Below, piece by piece: positions 36,158-44,641 of a DNA stretch of 64,000 bases. A program made the position numbers and the translations under genes. The notes under the pieces are model-generated. The model ran no database searches. It worked only from the letters and a program-made list of their open reading frames with translations, and was not told where the DNA came from. Every line of letters begins with the position of its first letter. The first letter of the stretch is position 1. The stretch is from Chlorohelix sp037138995. GTDB lineage: Bacteria > Chloroflexota > Chloroflexia > Chloroheliales > Chloroheliaceae. The stretch is from positions 1 through 64,000 of the forward strand of contig NZ_JBAXHI010000008.1 of the NCBI RefSeq assembly GCF_037138995.1, read 5' to 3'.

Positions 36158-36214
36158 TTAAGGGTAATTTCCTGTTCAGTACAATTAGCGACAAAATTTT
36201 ATTAAAGATAAACG

Positions 36215-36256
36215 AAGTGGCGAACCTCTGGAGTAGAGCTTGCCACTTTTGTTTTT
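36215..36256 (+). terminator. Rho-independent terminator
   Basis: AAGTGGC (36215-36221) pairs with GCCACTT (36242-36248), and an inner CCTCT/AGAG pairing extends the hairpin. TTGTTTTT follows. It lies 58 bases after the 163-residue gene and converges on bchF. Confidence 0.75.
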
Positions 36257-36307
36257 GCATCTTCATGTTCCGATACTAATGAAAATAGTATAGAGCAAGT
36301 TTTTTAT

Positions 36308-36775
36308 TCAGTCTTGCAGCATTGCGGGAATGAGTTGCTTGTTAGCCCGGTTCTTCAATGCCTTAACCAAATACTGAATAGCGTTAACTAGCACCGTAAA
36401 GTAAGCGACCAATATCAGTATTAGCAAAGCCTTGTGATCTAAGTTGGTTATGAGAGCTATTACATAGGCGGTATGCAGTATAAGAACAATGGTTGATACC
36501 ACATCTTCCCAGAAAAACTCGCGGGATAGGTAGTACGCGCCGATAACTTCTTTCTCCCAGAACATTCCGGTGATGAACATGAAATACAGAAATGCAGTTT
36601 TGAAGATAATGGTAAAATTGGTTATATCAAACAGCTTATCGGTTGTGAGCGTATAGATTACAAAGCCCAAACTGATGAAAAGTATCAATATCTGTATCGG
36701 CGCTCCAATGTACTGCACAATAGTCCATTTGCTTTTAGCTTTGCGTTCCATTTGCTCGGTGGTATAGCGATTCAT
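36308..36775 (-). CDS. bchF: 2-vinyl bacteriochlorophyllide hydratase (BchF/BchV family)
   Basis: The 155-residue protein has four membrane helices and the conserved core 'FKTAFLYFMFITGMFWEKEV' followed by 'FFWEDVVSTIVLILHTAYV'. These match BchF, which hydrates the C3 vinyl group of (bacterio)chlorophyllide in bacteriochlorophyll synthesis, and its chlorosome-pigment paralogue BchV. Length is typical. I cannot separate bchF from bchV by eye. The ATG at 36775 has GGAG six bases before it. It is the only pigment gene in the window and stands alone, with two palindromes directly upstream (36790-36819). It is the main evidence that the organism is phototrophic. Confidence 0.85.
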   Translation of the reverse strand: MNRYTTEQMERKAKSKWTIVQYIGAPIQILILFISLGFVIYTLTTDKLFDITNFTIIFKTAFLYFMFITGMFWEKEVIGAYYLSREFFWEDVVSTIVLILHTAYVIALITNLDHKALLILILVAYFTVLVNAIQYLVKALKNRANKQLIPAMLQD

Positions 36776-36789
36776 GGCATCTCCTTCGG

Positions 36790-36819
36790 TTGATTAATCA
36801 AATCACAACTTATTGTGAT
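36790..36819 (-). promoter_or_regulatory. Tandem palindromes before bchF (candidate operator)
   Basis: Two perfect inverted repeats stand side by side, 15-45 bases before the bchF start. They are TTGATTAATCAA (36790-36801) and ATCACAACTTATTGTGAT (36802-36819, 7-bp arms, 4-base spacer). Their half-sites resemble those of CRP/FNR-type regulators, but spacing and orientation are not canonical. They may act at DNA level or as a leader hairpin. Confidence 0.5.
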
Positions 36820-36932
36820 GAATATATACCTAACTAAACCCTTAGAATGTAGCTGAGGTTACAATTCCCCATTTTAAAGTATCTGAGTTTGAGGAAAGAG
36901 AAGAGGAACTAAAGATGGTTTGTTGTTGAGAA

Positions 36933-37613
36933 TTAGTCTTTATAGCCTGCTTTGTGTTTGAGCCGTTTCAGTAATAAAGCGGCTTCTTTCACTTTAATAT
37001 CTCCGGCTTCAAACAGTATTTTTCGGTATTCTTCGATGGAGTCTATCGCTTCGGACAACTTGTCTGCCTTCTCGTAGGCTATTCCTAGATTCGCCAAAGT
37101 ATCGGCTATTGCGACCAATTCATCCGGTTGTGTGCGAGCCAACACCAACGCTTTCTGATAGTATTGCACCGCTTCTAGGGATTTGTTCTCATTCGAGAGT
37201 AGTACGCCAAGTGTGTTCAAAGTGGAGTACGCCGTTTCAAAATCCAGACCTTCTAGGTTATTTGCGGAGGCAGCAAGATATTTAATCGCTTCTTCATTAG
37301 CTTCTACTCCAGCGTAGGCAAAACCGAGAGTGATGTACAAAGTCCGTATATTTCCTGGCTCACCTAATTGTAGAGCAAGCTCAAGGGCAGATTGAAAATC
37401 CTCTATTGCGCTGTTCAGGTCATTGCTTTCTTGGCGTACTAATCCGGCGAAATAGTGAGCTTCTAGTTCTTTTTCTTGCCATGCTTCAGAAGCTGCCATT
37501 GCTGCTGCTTCATAGTATAGGGCTATGGCAGGAATAAATTGCTTTGTGTCTCGCAATTCTTCCGCCTGTTTGTACTTTTCTTCAAGATATTTATTGAGGA
37601 TTTCCTTTTCCAT
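36933..37613 (-). CDS. TPR protein
   Basis: The 226-residue protein is made of about five TPR units across residues 12-200, for example 'KQFIPAIALYYEAAAMAASE', 'LNSAIEDFQSALELALQLGE', 'SLEAVQYYQKALVLARTQP' and 'ANLGIAYEKADKLSEAIDSI'. There is no signal peptide or membrane segment, so it is a cytoplasmic scaffold or adaptor. It lies upstream of bchF on the same strand with a gap of about 160 bases that contains the bchF palindromes, so they are probably separate units. Confidence 0.85.
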   Translation of the reverse strand: MEKEILNKYLEEKYKQAEELRDTKQFIPAIALYYEAAAMAASEAWQEKELEAHYFAGLVRQESNDLNSAIEDFQSALELALQLGEPGNIRTLYITLGFAYAGVEANEEAIKYLAASANNLEGLDFETAYSTLNTLGVLLSNENKSLEAVQYYQKALVLARTQPDELVAIADTLANLGIAYEKADKLSEAIDSIEEYRKILFEAGDIKVKEAALLLKRLKHKAGYKD

Positions 37614-37792
37614 AGCTTTATTATAACCTTATCAAAAATTGGCAGTGTGTTCAAGGATGGTAGCCTCTTTACTAAGAGGACGTTTTATAAGGGTATTAAG
37701 GGCAAGAGGCAGCCGCCAAAAACCACCTTACTTTGACCCTGTAGCAGCTAAACAAGTGTTGGTTGTACTTCAATTCACCCTTGAAAAGGCTA

Positions 37793-38989
37793 CTACTGAG
37801 CAATATTTTTTTCAGTGCGCTTTAATTGGCGACGCGCTCGTCTTTGTCGTTCGGCTAGAAGCGCATCCCGACGACCGGGCGTTTTAATTTCGGCTTCTTC
37901 TGGGCTGACCCCTAGAACGGTACGTTGGTAAAGGTAAACGAAAACGTCTCTTATAAGCGCAGTAAAAGGCACGCTGGCAATTGCGCCCGGTAGCCCTCCG
38001 ATTTCGCTGCCGATTATGATTACCAACATCACCACTGCCGGATGGAGTTTGGTGCTATCGCCTGCGATTTTGGGAACGAGAATGTTACCTTCAATCTGTT
38101 GGACTATTATATACAGGATTACAACTTTAATCACTAAATCAACATTGCCGGTTGTACCATAGAAAAAAGAAACTACTATTGCCGGGATTGCGCCAAGAAT
38201 TGGTCCAAGAATCGGTAGCACTTCAAACATTCCGGCTATAAAGCCAAGAAATATTGAGGTTGAGGTATCAAACCCAACAATTAGCAAACCGATTGAACAG
38301 AGTATCGCCACAGAACCTGCCAGTATTAATTGTCCTCGGATGTAATCGTTCAAGTCAAAGCTGATAATATTAATCACTCTGCGGGCATCGTCGCGTAGGT
38401 TAGGCGCAACAATGTTAAACAGGGTTTGCATACCTTTTGATTTATCTTTCAACACGAAAAATAGCCAGAAAGGTACAATTAATACCCCTACTACGAAGCC
38501 GATAGTGCCGAATACCAGCGAAAAAGTGCCACCGATTAAGCCCGTTACGATGTCGCGTACAAAGTTGATGGCATTTTTGCTGAAATCATTGACAAAATCG
38601 GTCAGGGGTTGGCGATAATCGGAAGGGATTTGCTTAGCAATTTCGATATAAGTCTGGTTTAGCCACTTCTGAACCTCGTCAATGTAGCGGGGCGTATCAT
38701 GTATTAGCTTGTTAGATTGATCAACTATAATTGGCACAAGGTAGATAAAGAATCCTGCCAACGCCCCGATAATCATAATATAAACCAGCAGAATGGCAAG
38801 GGCGCGTGGCATCAAGCGGTTCAGCGTATCTACCAGCGGCATTAGTACAAATGCCAGTGTCAACCCCACAATGAAGGGGGTCAAACCATGCTGCGCTCTT
38901 AAAAAAACCCAGCCAATAAATAGGAAGGCAATTCCCAGCAAACCGATGCGCCACCAGCGCCGCGTTTTGTCAGAAGGGTTTGGATACAT
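37793..38989 (-). CDS. AI-2E family permease
   Basis: The 398-residue membrane protein has the AI-2E/UPF0118 topology: paired N-terminal helices 'LGIAFLFIGWVFLRAQHGL' and 'FIVGLTLAFVLMPLVDTLNR', an extracytoplasmic region (about residues 90-150), then five helices. These include 'ILGPILGAIPAIVVSFFYG', the conserved Pro/Gly turn, and 'VVMLVIIIGSEIGGLPGAI'. The family includes sodium/proton antiporters and autoinducer-2 exporters. The C-terminal 40 residues are basic. It has no partner gene here. Substrate is not predictable. Confidence 0.88.
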   Translation of the reverse strand: MYPNPSDKTRRWWRIGLLGIAFLFIGWVFLRAQHGLTPFIVGLTLAFVLMPLVDTLNRLMPRALAILLVYIMIIGALAGFFIYLVPIIVDQSNKLIHDTPRYIDEVQKWLNQTYIEIAKQIPSDYRQPLTDFVNDFSKNAINFVRDIVTGLIGGTFSLVFGTIGFVVGVLIVPFWLFFVLKDKSKGMQTLFNIVAPNLRDDARRVINIISFDLNDYIRGQLILAGSVAILCSIGLLIVGFDTSTSIFLGFIAGMFEVLPILGPILGAIPAIVVSFFYGTTGNVDLVIKVVILYIIVQQIEGNILVPKIAGDSTKLHPAVVMLVIIIGSEIGGLPGAIASVPFTALIRDVFVYLYQRTVLGVSPEEAEIKTPGRRDALLAERQRRARRQLKRTEKNIAQ

Positions 38990-39132
38990 ATTTTCACACT
39001 AGATTTTAGGTCTGATTGGATTTTATTTTTAGTTTTGATCCGTTCCCTATAGGTTACGTGAAGTATTGTGTCTGAATTTGCAATGTCATATGTAAGCTGT
39101 ATTTTGACGGGGTACACTGCCCCCGCCTATTT

Positions 39133-40320
39133 CTAGAATTCGGACAAAACTTCGCTCAGAATGTCTATTGCTTCATCAACATTATCTTCGGTGATAATTA
39201 GCGGAGGCATTAGGCGAATTGTTGTTGGGCTTACCATGTTAATCAATAAGCTTTCTTCGGAGCAGCGCAACATAACATCGCCCGCTACTTCTTTATTAAT
39301 ATCAAAGGCACAAAGCAAGCCTAGCCCGCGCACCTCAGTGATTAGTGGGTATTTCTCTTTCAATTCACCTAAGCGGTTGACCAAATATTCGCCGATACTG
39401 GCTGCTCGTCCAGAAATATTATTTTGCAACACCTCATTCATTACCGCAACCCCTGCAGCGCATGCCAGCGGATTTCCGCCGAAGGTTGAGCCATGGTCGC
39501 CCGGCTCAAACACCGCACAATGCTGCTTGGACAAGAGCGCCCCGATTGATACACCGCCTCCTAACGCTTTTGCCAGAGTCATAACATCCGGTTCAATACC
39601 ATAGTGCTGGTAAGCAAAAAGTTTGCCGGTGCGCCCGATTCCGGTTTGCACTTCATCCAGCATTAGCAAAAGCCCGTTCTCATCGCACCAATCGCGCAAG
39701 CCCTGCATATATTCCTGAGTAGCCACATTTACGCCACCTTCACCCTGCACCGGCTCAATCATAATTGCTATGGTGCGCTCGTTGGTAGCTTGTTTGATTA
39801 CCTCAAGGTCGTTGTAGGGTACGTTGAGGAAACCTACCGGTAGCGGTTGGTAAGGCTCTTGATAATGCGGTTTGCCGGTAGCGGCTACCATAGCAAGGGT
39901 ACGCCCGTGAAATGACTTCAGGGTGGTAATTACTTCGTATGCCCCGTTTTTCTTGACTTTCCCATATTTGCGTGCCAGCTTGACTGCGCCTTCATTTGCC
40001 TCTGCGCCACTATTACATAGGAATACTTTATCCAACGCCGAATTTTCTACCAGCAAGCGTCCCAACTCAATTTGGGGAATAGTATAATACTGGTTTGAGG
40101 TGTGAATAAGAGTAGCAGCCTGTTGTTGGATGGCATTGACTACGGCAGGATGGCAATGTCCTAGCGCGTTTACAGCCCAGCCACCCACAAAATCGAGATA
40201 ACTTCGCCCGGTCTGATCCCACAAGCGCACGCCTTCACCCTTAACAATAACCATAGGGGGGCGTTTGATGTTAAACATCAAATATTTCTTTTCCAAATCG
40301 GGCCAGCTTGAGGTAATCAC
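39133..40320 (-). CDS. Acetylornithine / LysW-aminoadipate semialdehyde aminotransferase
   Basis: The 395-residue class III aminotransferase has 'DFVGGWAVNALGHCHPAVVN', 'FLCNSGAEANEGAVKLARK' (PLP phosphate site), 'LMLDEVQTGIGRTGKLFAY', and the PLP Lys in 'TLAKALGGGVSIGALLSK'. These fit ArgD/LysJ. ArgD makes acetylornithine in arginine synthesis; LysJ performs the like step on LysW-bound aminoadipate semialdehyde. Because lysX and homocitrate synthase are 17 kb away, a dual ArgD/LysJ role is plausible. Neither argB/argC nor lysY/lysZ is nearby, so I give no symbol. Confidence 0.88.
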   Translation of the reverse strand: MITSSWPDLEKKYLMFNIKRPPMVIVKGEGVRLWDQTGRSYLDFVGGWAVNALGHCHPAVVNAIQQQAATLIHTSNQYYTIPQIELGRLLVENSALDKVFLCNSGAEANEGAVKLARKYGKVKKNGAYEVITTLKSFHGRTLAMVAATGKPHYQEPYQPLPVGFLNVPYNDLEVIKQATNERTIAIMIEPVQGEGGVNVATQEYMQGLRDWCDENGLLLMLDEVQTGIGRTGKLFAYQHYGIEPDVMTLAKALGGGVSIGALLSKQHCAVFEPGDHGSTFGGNPLACAAGVAVMNEVLQNNISGRAASIGEYLVNRLGELKEKYPLITEVRGLGLLCAFDINKEVAGDVMLRCSEESLLINMVSPTTIRLMPPLIITEDNVDEAIDILSEVLSEF

Positions 40321-40533
40321 AGGCTTTCTCCTTTTTAATAGAGGCGTGGGTTACGCCCCAGATTGAAACAAATATCTAAGGAATATGGTCTTAAAGAGTG
40401 AATGAATTGTATAATTTTTTCGGTGGCTGGTCAATCTAAAATTGTAAAATTAGACGCAATCCAGCTAGTTCTAAAGTATAATTAAGCGAGGGTAACTCTA
40501 ACATCTGTTGGGTGTATTGGTTCAGGAGCTTGT

Positions 40534-41286
40534 ATGTTTTGTCCATTTTGTGGCGCTTCCAATGAAGAGGAAGCCGACACATGTAGTAAGTGCCAGAAAC
40601 CTTTGTCTAAACCGGAAGAGGAGCGCAAGGAGAAAGAAAAGCCAATCTATAACCCTCCTCCGGTGCGCCCATTTCAGCCCGGGTCGCCCGGTAGTGAATA
40701 TGTATTTTCCACACCTGTTAACTATTCATCTGGTTATGTGTACTATCCAGCCTCAACGGTTGGAGTTGCACAGAATGATTCAATACCGTTGGCAAGGTTG
40801 GGGGCATATATCATAGATAGTATTATCACAGGGGTAATCAGTTTGGTAGTGGTAGGGCTACCGCTAGTATTTTGGGTAACAGGCTTTGTGAGTCGCTATT
40901 ATACCGACTTAGAAACTACCTGTAATAGTTCCAGTGAAACTACAGCTTGTGATAATCTGGTTGAAAATATTATGGTAGAGAGAGGCGAGCTTTGGGGTCT
41001 TCTCGGCATTATAGGAGGCTTTGGATTACTGTCAACCCTCTTGTGCTTAGCCTACTCTGTATATTTCACAGCGCGAGGGGCTACACCCGGCAAAAAGGTT
41101 TTTGGTATAAAAGTAGTACGACAGGACGGTACACCGCCCGGTTTTGGAACTGCTTTGCTTCGTCAAACTGTGGGGTATTTCATTAGTAATACAGTTTTTA
41201 TGCTTGGGTTTCTTTGGGTTTTATTCGATAAATATGGGCAAGGCTGGCATGATAAGCTGGCGAAAACTTATGTAGTGAAATCTTAG
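40534..41286 (+). CDS. Zinc-ribbon and RDD-family membrane protein
   Basis: The N-terminus is a zinc ribbon, 'MFCPFCGASNEEEADTCSKC', followed by a Pro/Glu-rich linker. From about residue 85 comes an RDD domain with three helices: 'LARLGAYIIDSIITGVISLV' (the Arg and two Asp that give the name), 'LWGLLGIIGGFGLLSTLLC' and the C-terminal 'WVLFDKYGQGWHDKLAKTYV'. The RDD family is of mixed or unknown function, including proposed ion transport. AGGAGC stands 6 bases before the ATG. A 2TM protein gene follows 50 bases downstream and may be co-transcribed. Confidence 0.88.
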   Translation: MFCPFCGASNEEEADTCSKCQKPLSKPEEERKEKEKPIYNPPPVRPFQPGSPGSEYVFSTPVNYSSGYVYYPASTVGVAQNDSIPLARLGAYIIDSIITGVISLVVVGLPLVFWVTGFVSRYYTDLETTCNSSSETTACDNLVENIMVERGELWGLLGIIGGFGLLSTLLCLAYSVYFTARGATPGKKVFGIKVVRQDGTPPGFGTALLRQTVGYFISNTVFMLGFLWVLFDKYGQGWHDKLAKTYVVKS

Positions 41287-41336
41287 CATAGAATAATTGC
41301 TTCCGGTAAAGCGAAGTTATTTCAGGAGGAAAAGCT

Positions 41337-41732
41337 ATGAATTATGATGTATCCAGCCCGGAATACAGAGAAGCATATCGTATGGCGGAACGGCGTGTAA
41401 AAGCCAAAATCGGGTTCTACTGGCATTTGGCTTCTTACGTTATAGTAAATGGTATGTTGATTGCTATTTATCTGCTCACTACTATGCCAGTAGGCGGGCT
41501 TTATTACCCGTGGTTTGTGTGGCCTATGTTAGGATGGGGAATCGGGTTATTATTTCATTTTCTTGGGGTTTACGTTTTTGCATCTAATAACTCTCCGGTA
41601 GTACGACAACGTATGATAGAGGAAGAGCTTAGGAAAATGGGAACGCCAGTTCCACCTCCCGGCGTACAATGGCCTACTACTAATTATGGTCAAGCTAATG
41701 TGCCAGACCCGAACAAGGAGCAGAAATATTAG
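41337..41732 (+). CDS. 2TM domain protein
   Basis: The 131-residue protein begins 'SSPEYREAYRMAERRVKAKI', then two hydrophobic helices, 'YWHLASYVIVNGMLIAIYL' and 'WPMLGWGIGLLFHFLGVYV', and 'RQRMIEEELRKMGTPVPPPG'. This is the 2TM domain (pfam13239), often found alone or fused to histidine kinases and LytTR systems. The N-terminal and C-terminal parts are cytoplasmic. AGGAGG lies 8 bases before the ATG. It lies between an RDD protein and two receiver proteins. Confidence 0.85.
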   Translation: MNYDVSSPEYREAYRMAERRVKAKIGFYWHLASYVIVNGMLIAIYLLTTMPVGGLYYPWFVWPMLGWGIGLLFHFLGVYVFASNNSPVVRQRMIEEELRKMGTPVPPPGVQWPTTNYGQANVPDPNKEQKY

Positions 41733-42009
41733 GGCAGCAATAACTTGCCTAATGTACTATAATTTAAAAGTATAAGGGTTACTTGATTATGGTCAGTTGA
41801 ATTTGCACCACAAAAAAGGTCTCAATAAAATTAATGAATCCTTAATACAATTAATAAGCAAAATATGCTTGTATAATCTTATAAGAGGTGTAGTATTTCC
41901 AGTATTAGCCGAAAGTGAGCTTAAAATGACATGCTGGATTAGTATCTTAGAAAGCGGTCATTTTCTTTTATCGGGCTTGAACATATTACCAACTTTTTGA
42001 AAGGTCAAA

Positions 42010-42405
42010 ATGCATAATCCTAACACTGGTAGAGTTCTGGCAATTGATGATGATCCGGGTATTAGAAATGTTCTTAAGCGCATTTTTGAAACTGGCGGTT
42101 ATGATGCTGAGATTGTATCCTCCGGTCAAGAAGCCCTTGCGCTCCTTTTTTCTACTAGCAATGAAACTGACGCTTGCCCATTTGATTTAATTTTAACTGA
42201 CCTAGGAATGCCAGAAATAGATGGTTGGAGTGTTGCAACTGCTATTCGTAGTCGTTGGTCAGATGTCCCAGTAGTATTAGTAACCGGCTGGGGCGATGAT
42301 GTGGATAATAAAAAAACCAGAGAATGCCAAATTAATGAAGTTATTTCCAAGCCTTTTAATCTTCATAATTTGTTGGAACTTATATCCAAATATACTACCC
42401 ACTAA
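42010..42405 (+). CDS. Stand-alone response regulator receiver
   Basis: The 131-residue protein is a CheY-like receiver with no output domain: 'VLAIDDDPGIRNVLKRIFE' (acidic pocket), phospho-acceptor Asp in 'LILTDLGMPEIDGWSVATA' (about residue 60), Thr in 'VVLVTGWGDD' and Lys in 'VISKPFNLHNLLELI'. It is a single-domain relay or decoy receiver. No kinase is adjacent; a second receiver gene lies 265 bases downstream. An inverted repeat element starts 8 bases after its stop codon. Confidence 0.92.
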   Translation: MHNPNTGRVLAIDDDPGIRNVLKRIFETGGYDAEIVSSGQEALALLFSTSNETDACPFDLILTDLGMPEIDGWSVATAIRSRWSDVPVVLVTGWGDDVDNKKTRECQINEVISKPFNLHNLLELISKYTTH

Positions 42406-42412
42406 TTTCAAC

Positions 42413-42504
42413 AGGACTTTCGCTTGGAACAGCAAAAATGAACCTAGCTTAAAGACAATTTGCGCAAGCTCCTTGCCTGAAACCACCTCTGAAGCGAAAG
42501 TCCT
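42413..42504. repeat. 92-bp element with 13-bp perfect terminal inverted repeats
   Basis: AGGACTTTCGCTT (42413-42425) is repeated in inverse at 42492-42504 (AAGCGAAAGTCCT). The 66-base interior has no gene. It looks like a small non-autonomous mobile element; no target duplication is evident. An 11-base part of the end also occurs at 3844-3854. Confidence 0.5.
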
Positions 42505-42669
42505 ACTCAAAATACTAAGAAAAGACTAGCAATAAAGTACCATACGCCTCTCGTTTGTGTAATGTCTTGTGTAATGTCGAAGTAATATAATTTACCTAAC
42601 TTGGTTTTATGATTAGGGTTAAGGTAGCTTGTATTATTTCTACTTAAGAGAGGCAAAAGGGTAACTAAG

Positions 42670-43128
42670 ATGCAGTCAACCTATATATCAGAGCAACCCT
42701 TAATAAATGTCATGGCTATGATCGAAAATTTGCCTAAACGCATACTTATTGTTGATGACGATACCGATATTCTCACTCTACTCAGATTTCAATTACGTTG
42801 TACCGGGTGGTCTATTTCCACTGCGACTGATGGCGCAGAAGCGCTGGATTTATTTTTATCAGCCCCGTTTGATTTGGTTTTGACCGATGCTATGATGCCG
42901 GGAATGTCTGGTTACGACCTAGCACGCTTTGTAAGAACCAGTGAGAAAGGCTGTTCTACTCCTATTATTATGCTTTCGGCTATTTTAGATACCCCCGATC
43001 AATTGGAATTGGCTAAAGATAGTGGGGTGGATGTTTATATAACAAAGCCTCATGACCGCAAGCAATTGCAAGCGCAAATTAACATCCTACTGGAATCTCC
43101 ACCACAAAGGTATGTTTCAAGGATTTGA
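42670..43128 (+). CDS. Stand-alone response regulator receiver
   Basis: The 152-residue protein is a second CheY-like receiver: 'RILIVDDDTDILTLLRFQLR' with the acidic pair, phospho-acceptor in 'FDLVLTDAMMPGMSGYDLAR', 'IIMLSAILDT' and Lys in 'VYITKPHDRKQLQAQINIL'. There is no output domain. Translation may start at 42670 or at an internal ATG (42712 or 42718); the extra N-terminal residues do not match the family. It probably relays phosphate between kinases not in this window. Confidence 0.9.
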   Translation: MQSTYISEQPLINVMAMIENLPKRILIVDDDTDILTLLRFQLRCTGWSISTATDGAEALDLFLSAPFDLVLTDAMMPGMSGYDLARFVRTSEKGCSTPIIMLSAILDTPDQLELAKDSGVDVYITKPHDRKQLQAQINILLESPPQRYVSRI

Positions 43129-43273
43129 ATTTCACTCCCATTATTTGGTTAGGTACTACTGTTAGCTCGCGTACCTTGAATCGTGGGGGTTAGATGCGCT
43201 CCTCCTGAATTGTAGGCAGCGGTAGGGCGGTTTTACCTAACATTGGGCATTATCCCCTAAAAGCAAAAAATTC

Positions 43274-44641
43274 TTACGGTTGTAGATTAATACCGGGCAG
43301 TTTGACCAGAATGGGATTATTTCCGGCTGCTGTAGTCAAAATAGACTCGCATTTCCGAGGGTCACGCTCACAATCGCGTCCTCTTGAGCGCAAATTAACC
43401 TCAGTCAAACATGTTAAGAAGAAAAAAATCAAGGTTACAACCAACGCCACAATTGCCCATGCTTGCGCTTGCCACCTAATGCTTGTTCGTGTGGGTAGGG
43501 GGCGTTTACCCGGCGGCATATATCGAGTCTGGTCGGGTGGAGCAACATTAGGATGGCTGCTACGCATTAGTGAGGTTGCAATGTTTGGTGCATACTGGTA
43601 AGGTGCGCCTGCTTGTTCTACACCGGGCGCAGACCAATAGTCGGGGGCAATGATTTCGCCGGTATAGCCGTAAAACCCGTACAGATAGGGATAGCCCGGA
43701 GAGTAATAATCTCCTTGTACATAGTAAGGGGAATCTGGATATAAATCTTTCACCAGCCCGGAATAGCCTAGAATTATTCCGGTTCGGCTGGCAGACGCTC
43801 GTTTGCTGACCGAACGTAGCGCCAGAAATAACAAACCTGAGCCAAGCAAGGATAAAATCAAAGAGCTTGTGACCAATTCAGGGGTTATTACCATCAAGCC
43901 GCTATCTTTAGATGTATCCCCCAATACATCATTGATACTATTCTGAAAAATGAACAGTATCCAATACACTATTGTTGGAAACAGGTTAAAACCAAAGTGT
44001 GCCGCCATGCTGGCATAAATCGAGCCGGTAGATAATGCTAGATACGCCAGTACGAAACCACCAAGCATTGTTCCGGTGAAGGTGTACATATACTGATGGA
44101 ATAATCCAAAAAATATACCTACCCATAGCACGGTGCGCCAGAAGCTAGATTCTCCATTTCGGTGAAAACCTGACATCAGGAAGCCACGATTCAGTAGTTC
44201 TTCACAAGTGGGAGCAAGTATAAGCAGCGCGAGGGTTAGTAGCGCCATACCCAGAAAAGTATTATCGCTTAGGTTACTTGAGTCAGGAATATATAGAGTT
44301 CCAAAAATAGCCTGTAACCCCCAGCGCATCAGCATATCAGGAAAACGCACCGCAAATTGAGCGGCTACCCCCGCTAACATACAAATCAGTAACGTGCTGA
44401 TTTTTAGTTTTCGTAGACTGAAAGTCTTTTTATAATCGTAACGAAAAACTAGGGTAAATAATAATGGTAGAGCCGCAATAACGGTTATTTGCGCTGCAAT
44501 TGAAGCCCACAAACTACGCCAGTTCAGGAAATGTGTTACCGCGTAGGCAAGTACATTAAAGAGCACTGCAACAAGAAAAAAGCAGAAAATGGATATGGCA
44601 GTGTTTGGAGTGCGCGGTTTTTTTGCTGCTTCAAAGCTCAA
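43274..44641 (-). CDS. CPBP-family intramembrane glutamic protease
   Basis: The 455-residue protein has a CPBP (Rce1-like) core with three motifs: EExxxR in 'LAPTCEELLNRGFLMSGF', FxxxH in 'GIFFGLFHQYMYTF', and HxxxN in 'SMAAHFGFNLFPTIVY'. The motifs lie in about eight helices (residues 15-260). These form the Glu/His catalytic site of the Rce1/APH-1 family, which cleaves within or near the membrane. A Tyr/Pro/Gly-rich region (about 300-400) and a final helix 'WAIVALVVTLIFFFLTCL' are extra. Its start overlaps the preceding MBL-fold gene by 11 bases, so they are coupled. Confidence 0.9.
   Translation of the reverse strand: MSFEAAKKPRTPNTAISIFCFFLVAVLFNVLAYAVTHFLNWRSLWASIAAQITVIAALPLLFTLVFRYDYKKTFSLRKLKISTLLICMLAGVAAQFAVRFPDMLMRWGLQAIFGTLYIPDSSNLSDNTFLGMALLTLALLILAPTCEELLNRGFLMSGFHRNGESSFWRTVLWVGIFFGLFHQYMYTFTGTMLGGFVLAYLALSTGSIYASMAAHFGFNLFPTIVYWILFIFQNSINDVLGDTSKDSGLMVITPELVTSSLILSLLGSGLLFLALRSVSKRASASRTGIILGYSGLVKDLYPDSPYYVQGDYYSPGYPYLYGFYGYTGEIIAPDYWSAPGVEQAGAPYQYAPNIATSLMRSSHPNVAPPDQTRYMPPGKRPLPTRTSIRWQAQAWAIVALVVTLIFFFLTCLTEVNLRSRGRDCERDPRKCESILTTAAGNNPILVKLPGINLQP

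Noticed and set aside
36790..36801. Calling TTGATTAATCAA a true FNR site
   Set aside because: An FNR site has a 4-base centre; here it is 2 bases. Reported only as a palindrome.
41797..42000. Frame between the 2TM and receiver genes
   Set aside because: AT-rich, no ribosome site and no recognisable motif.
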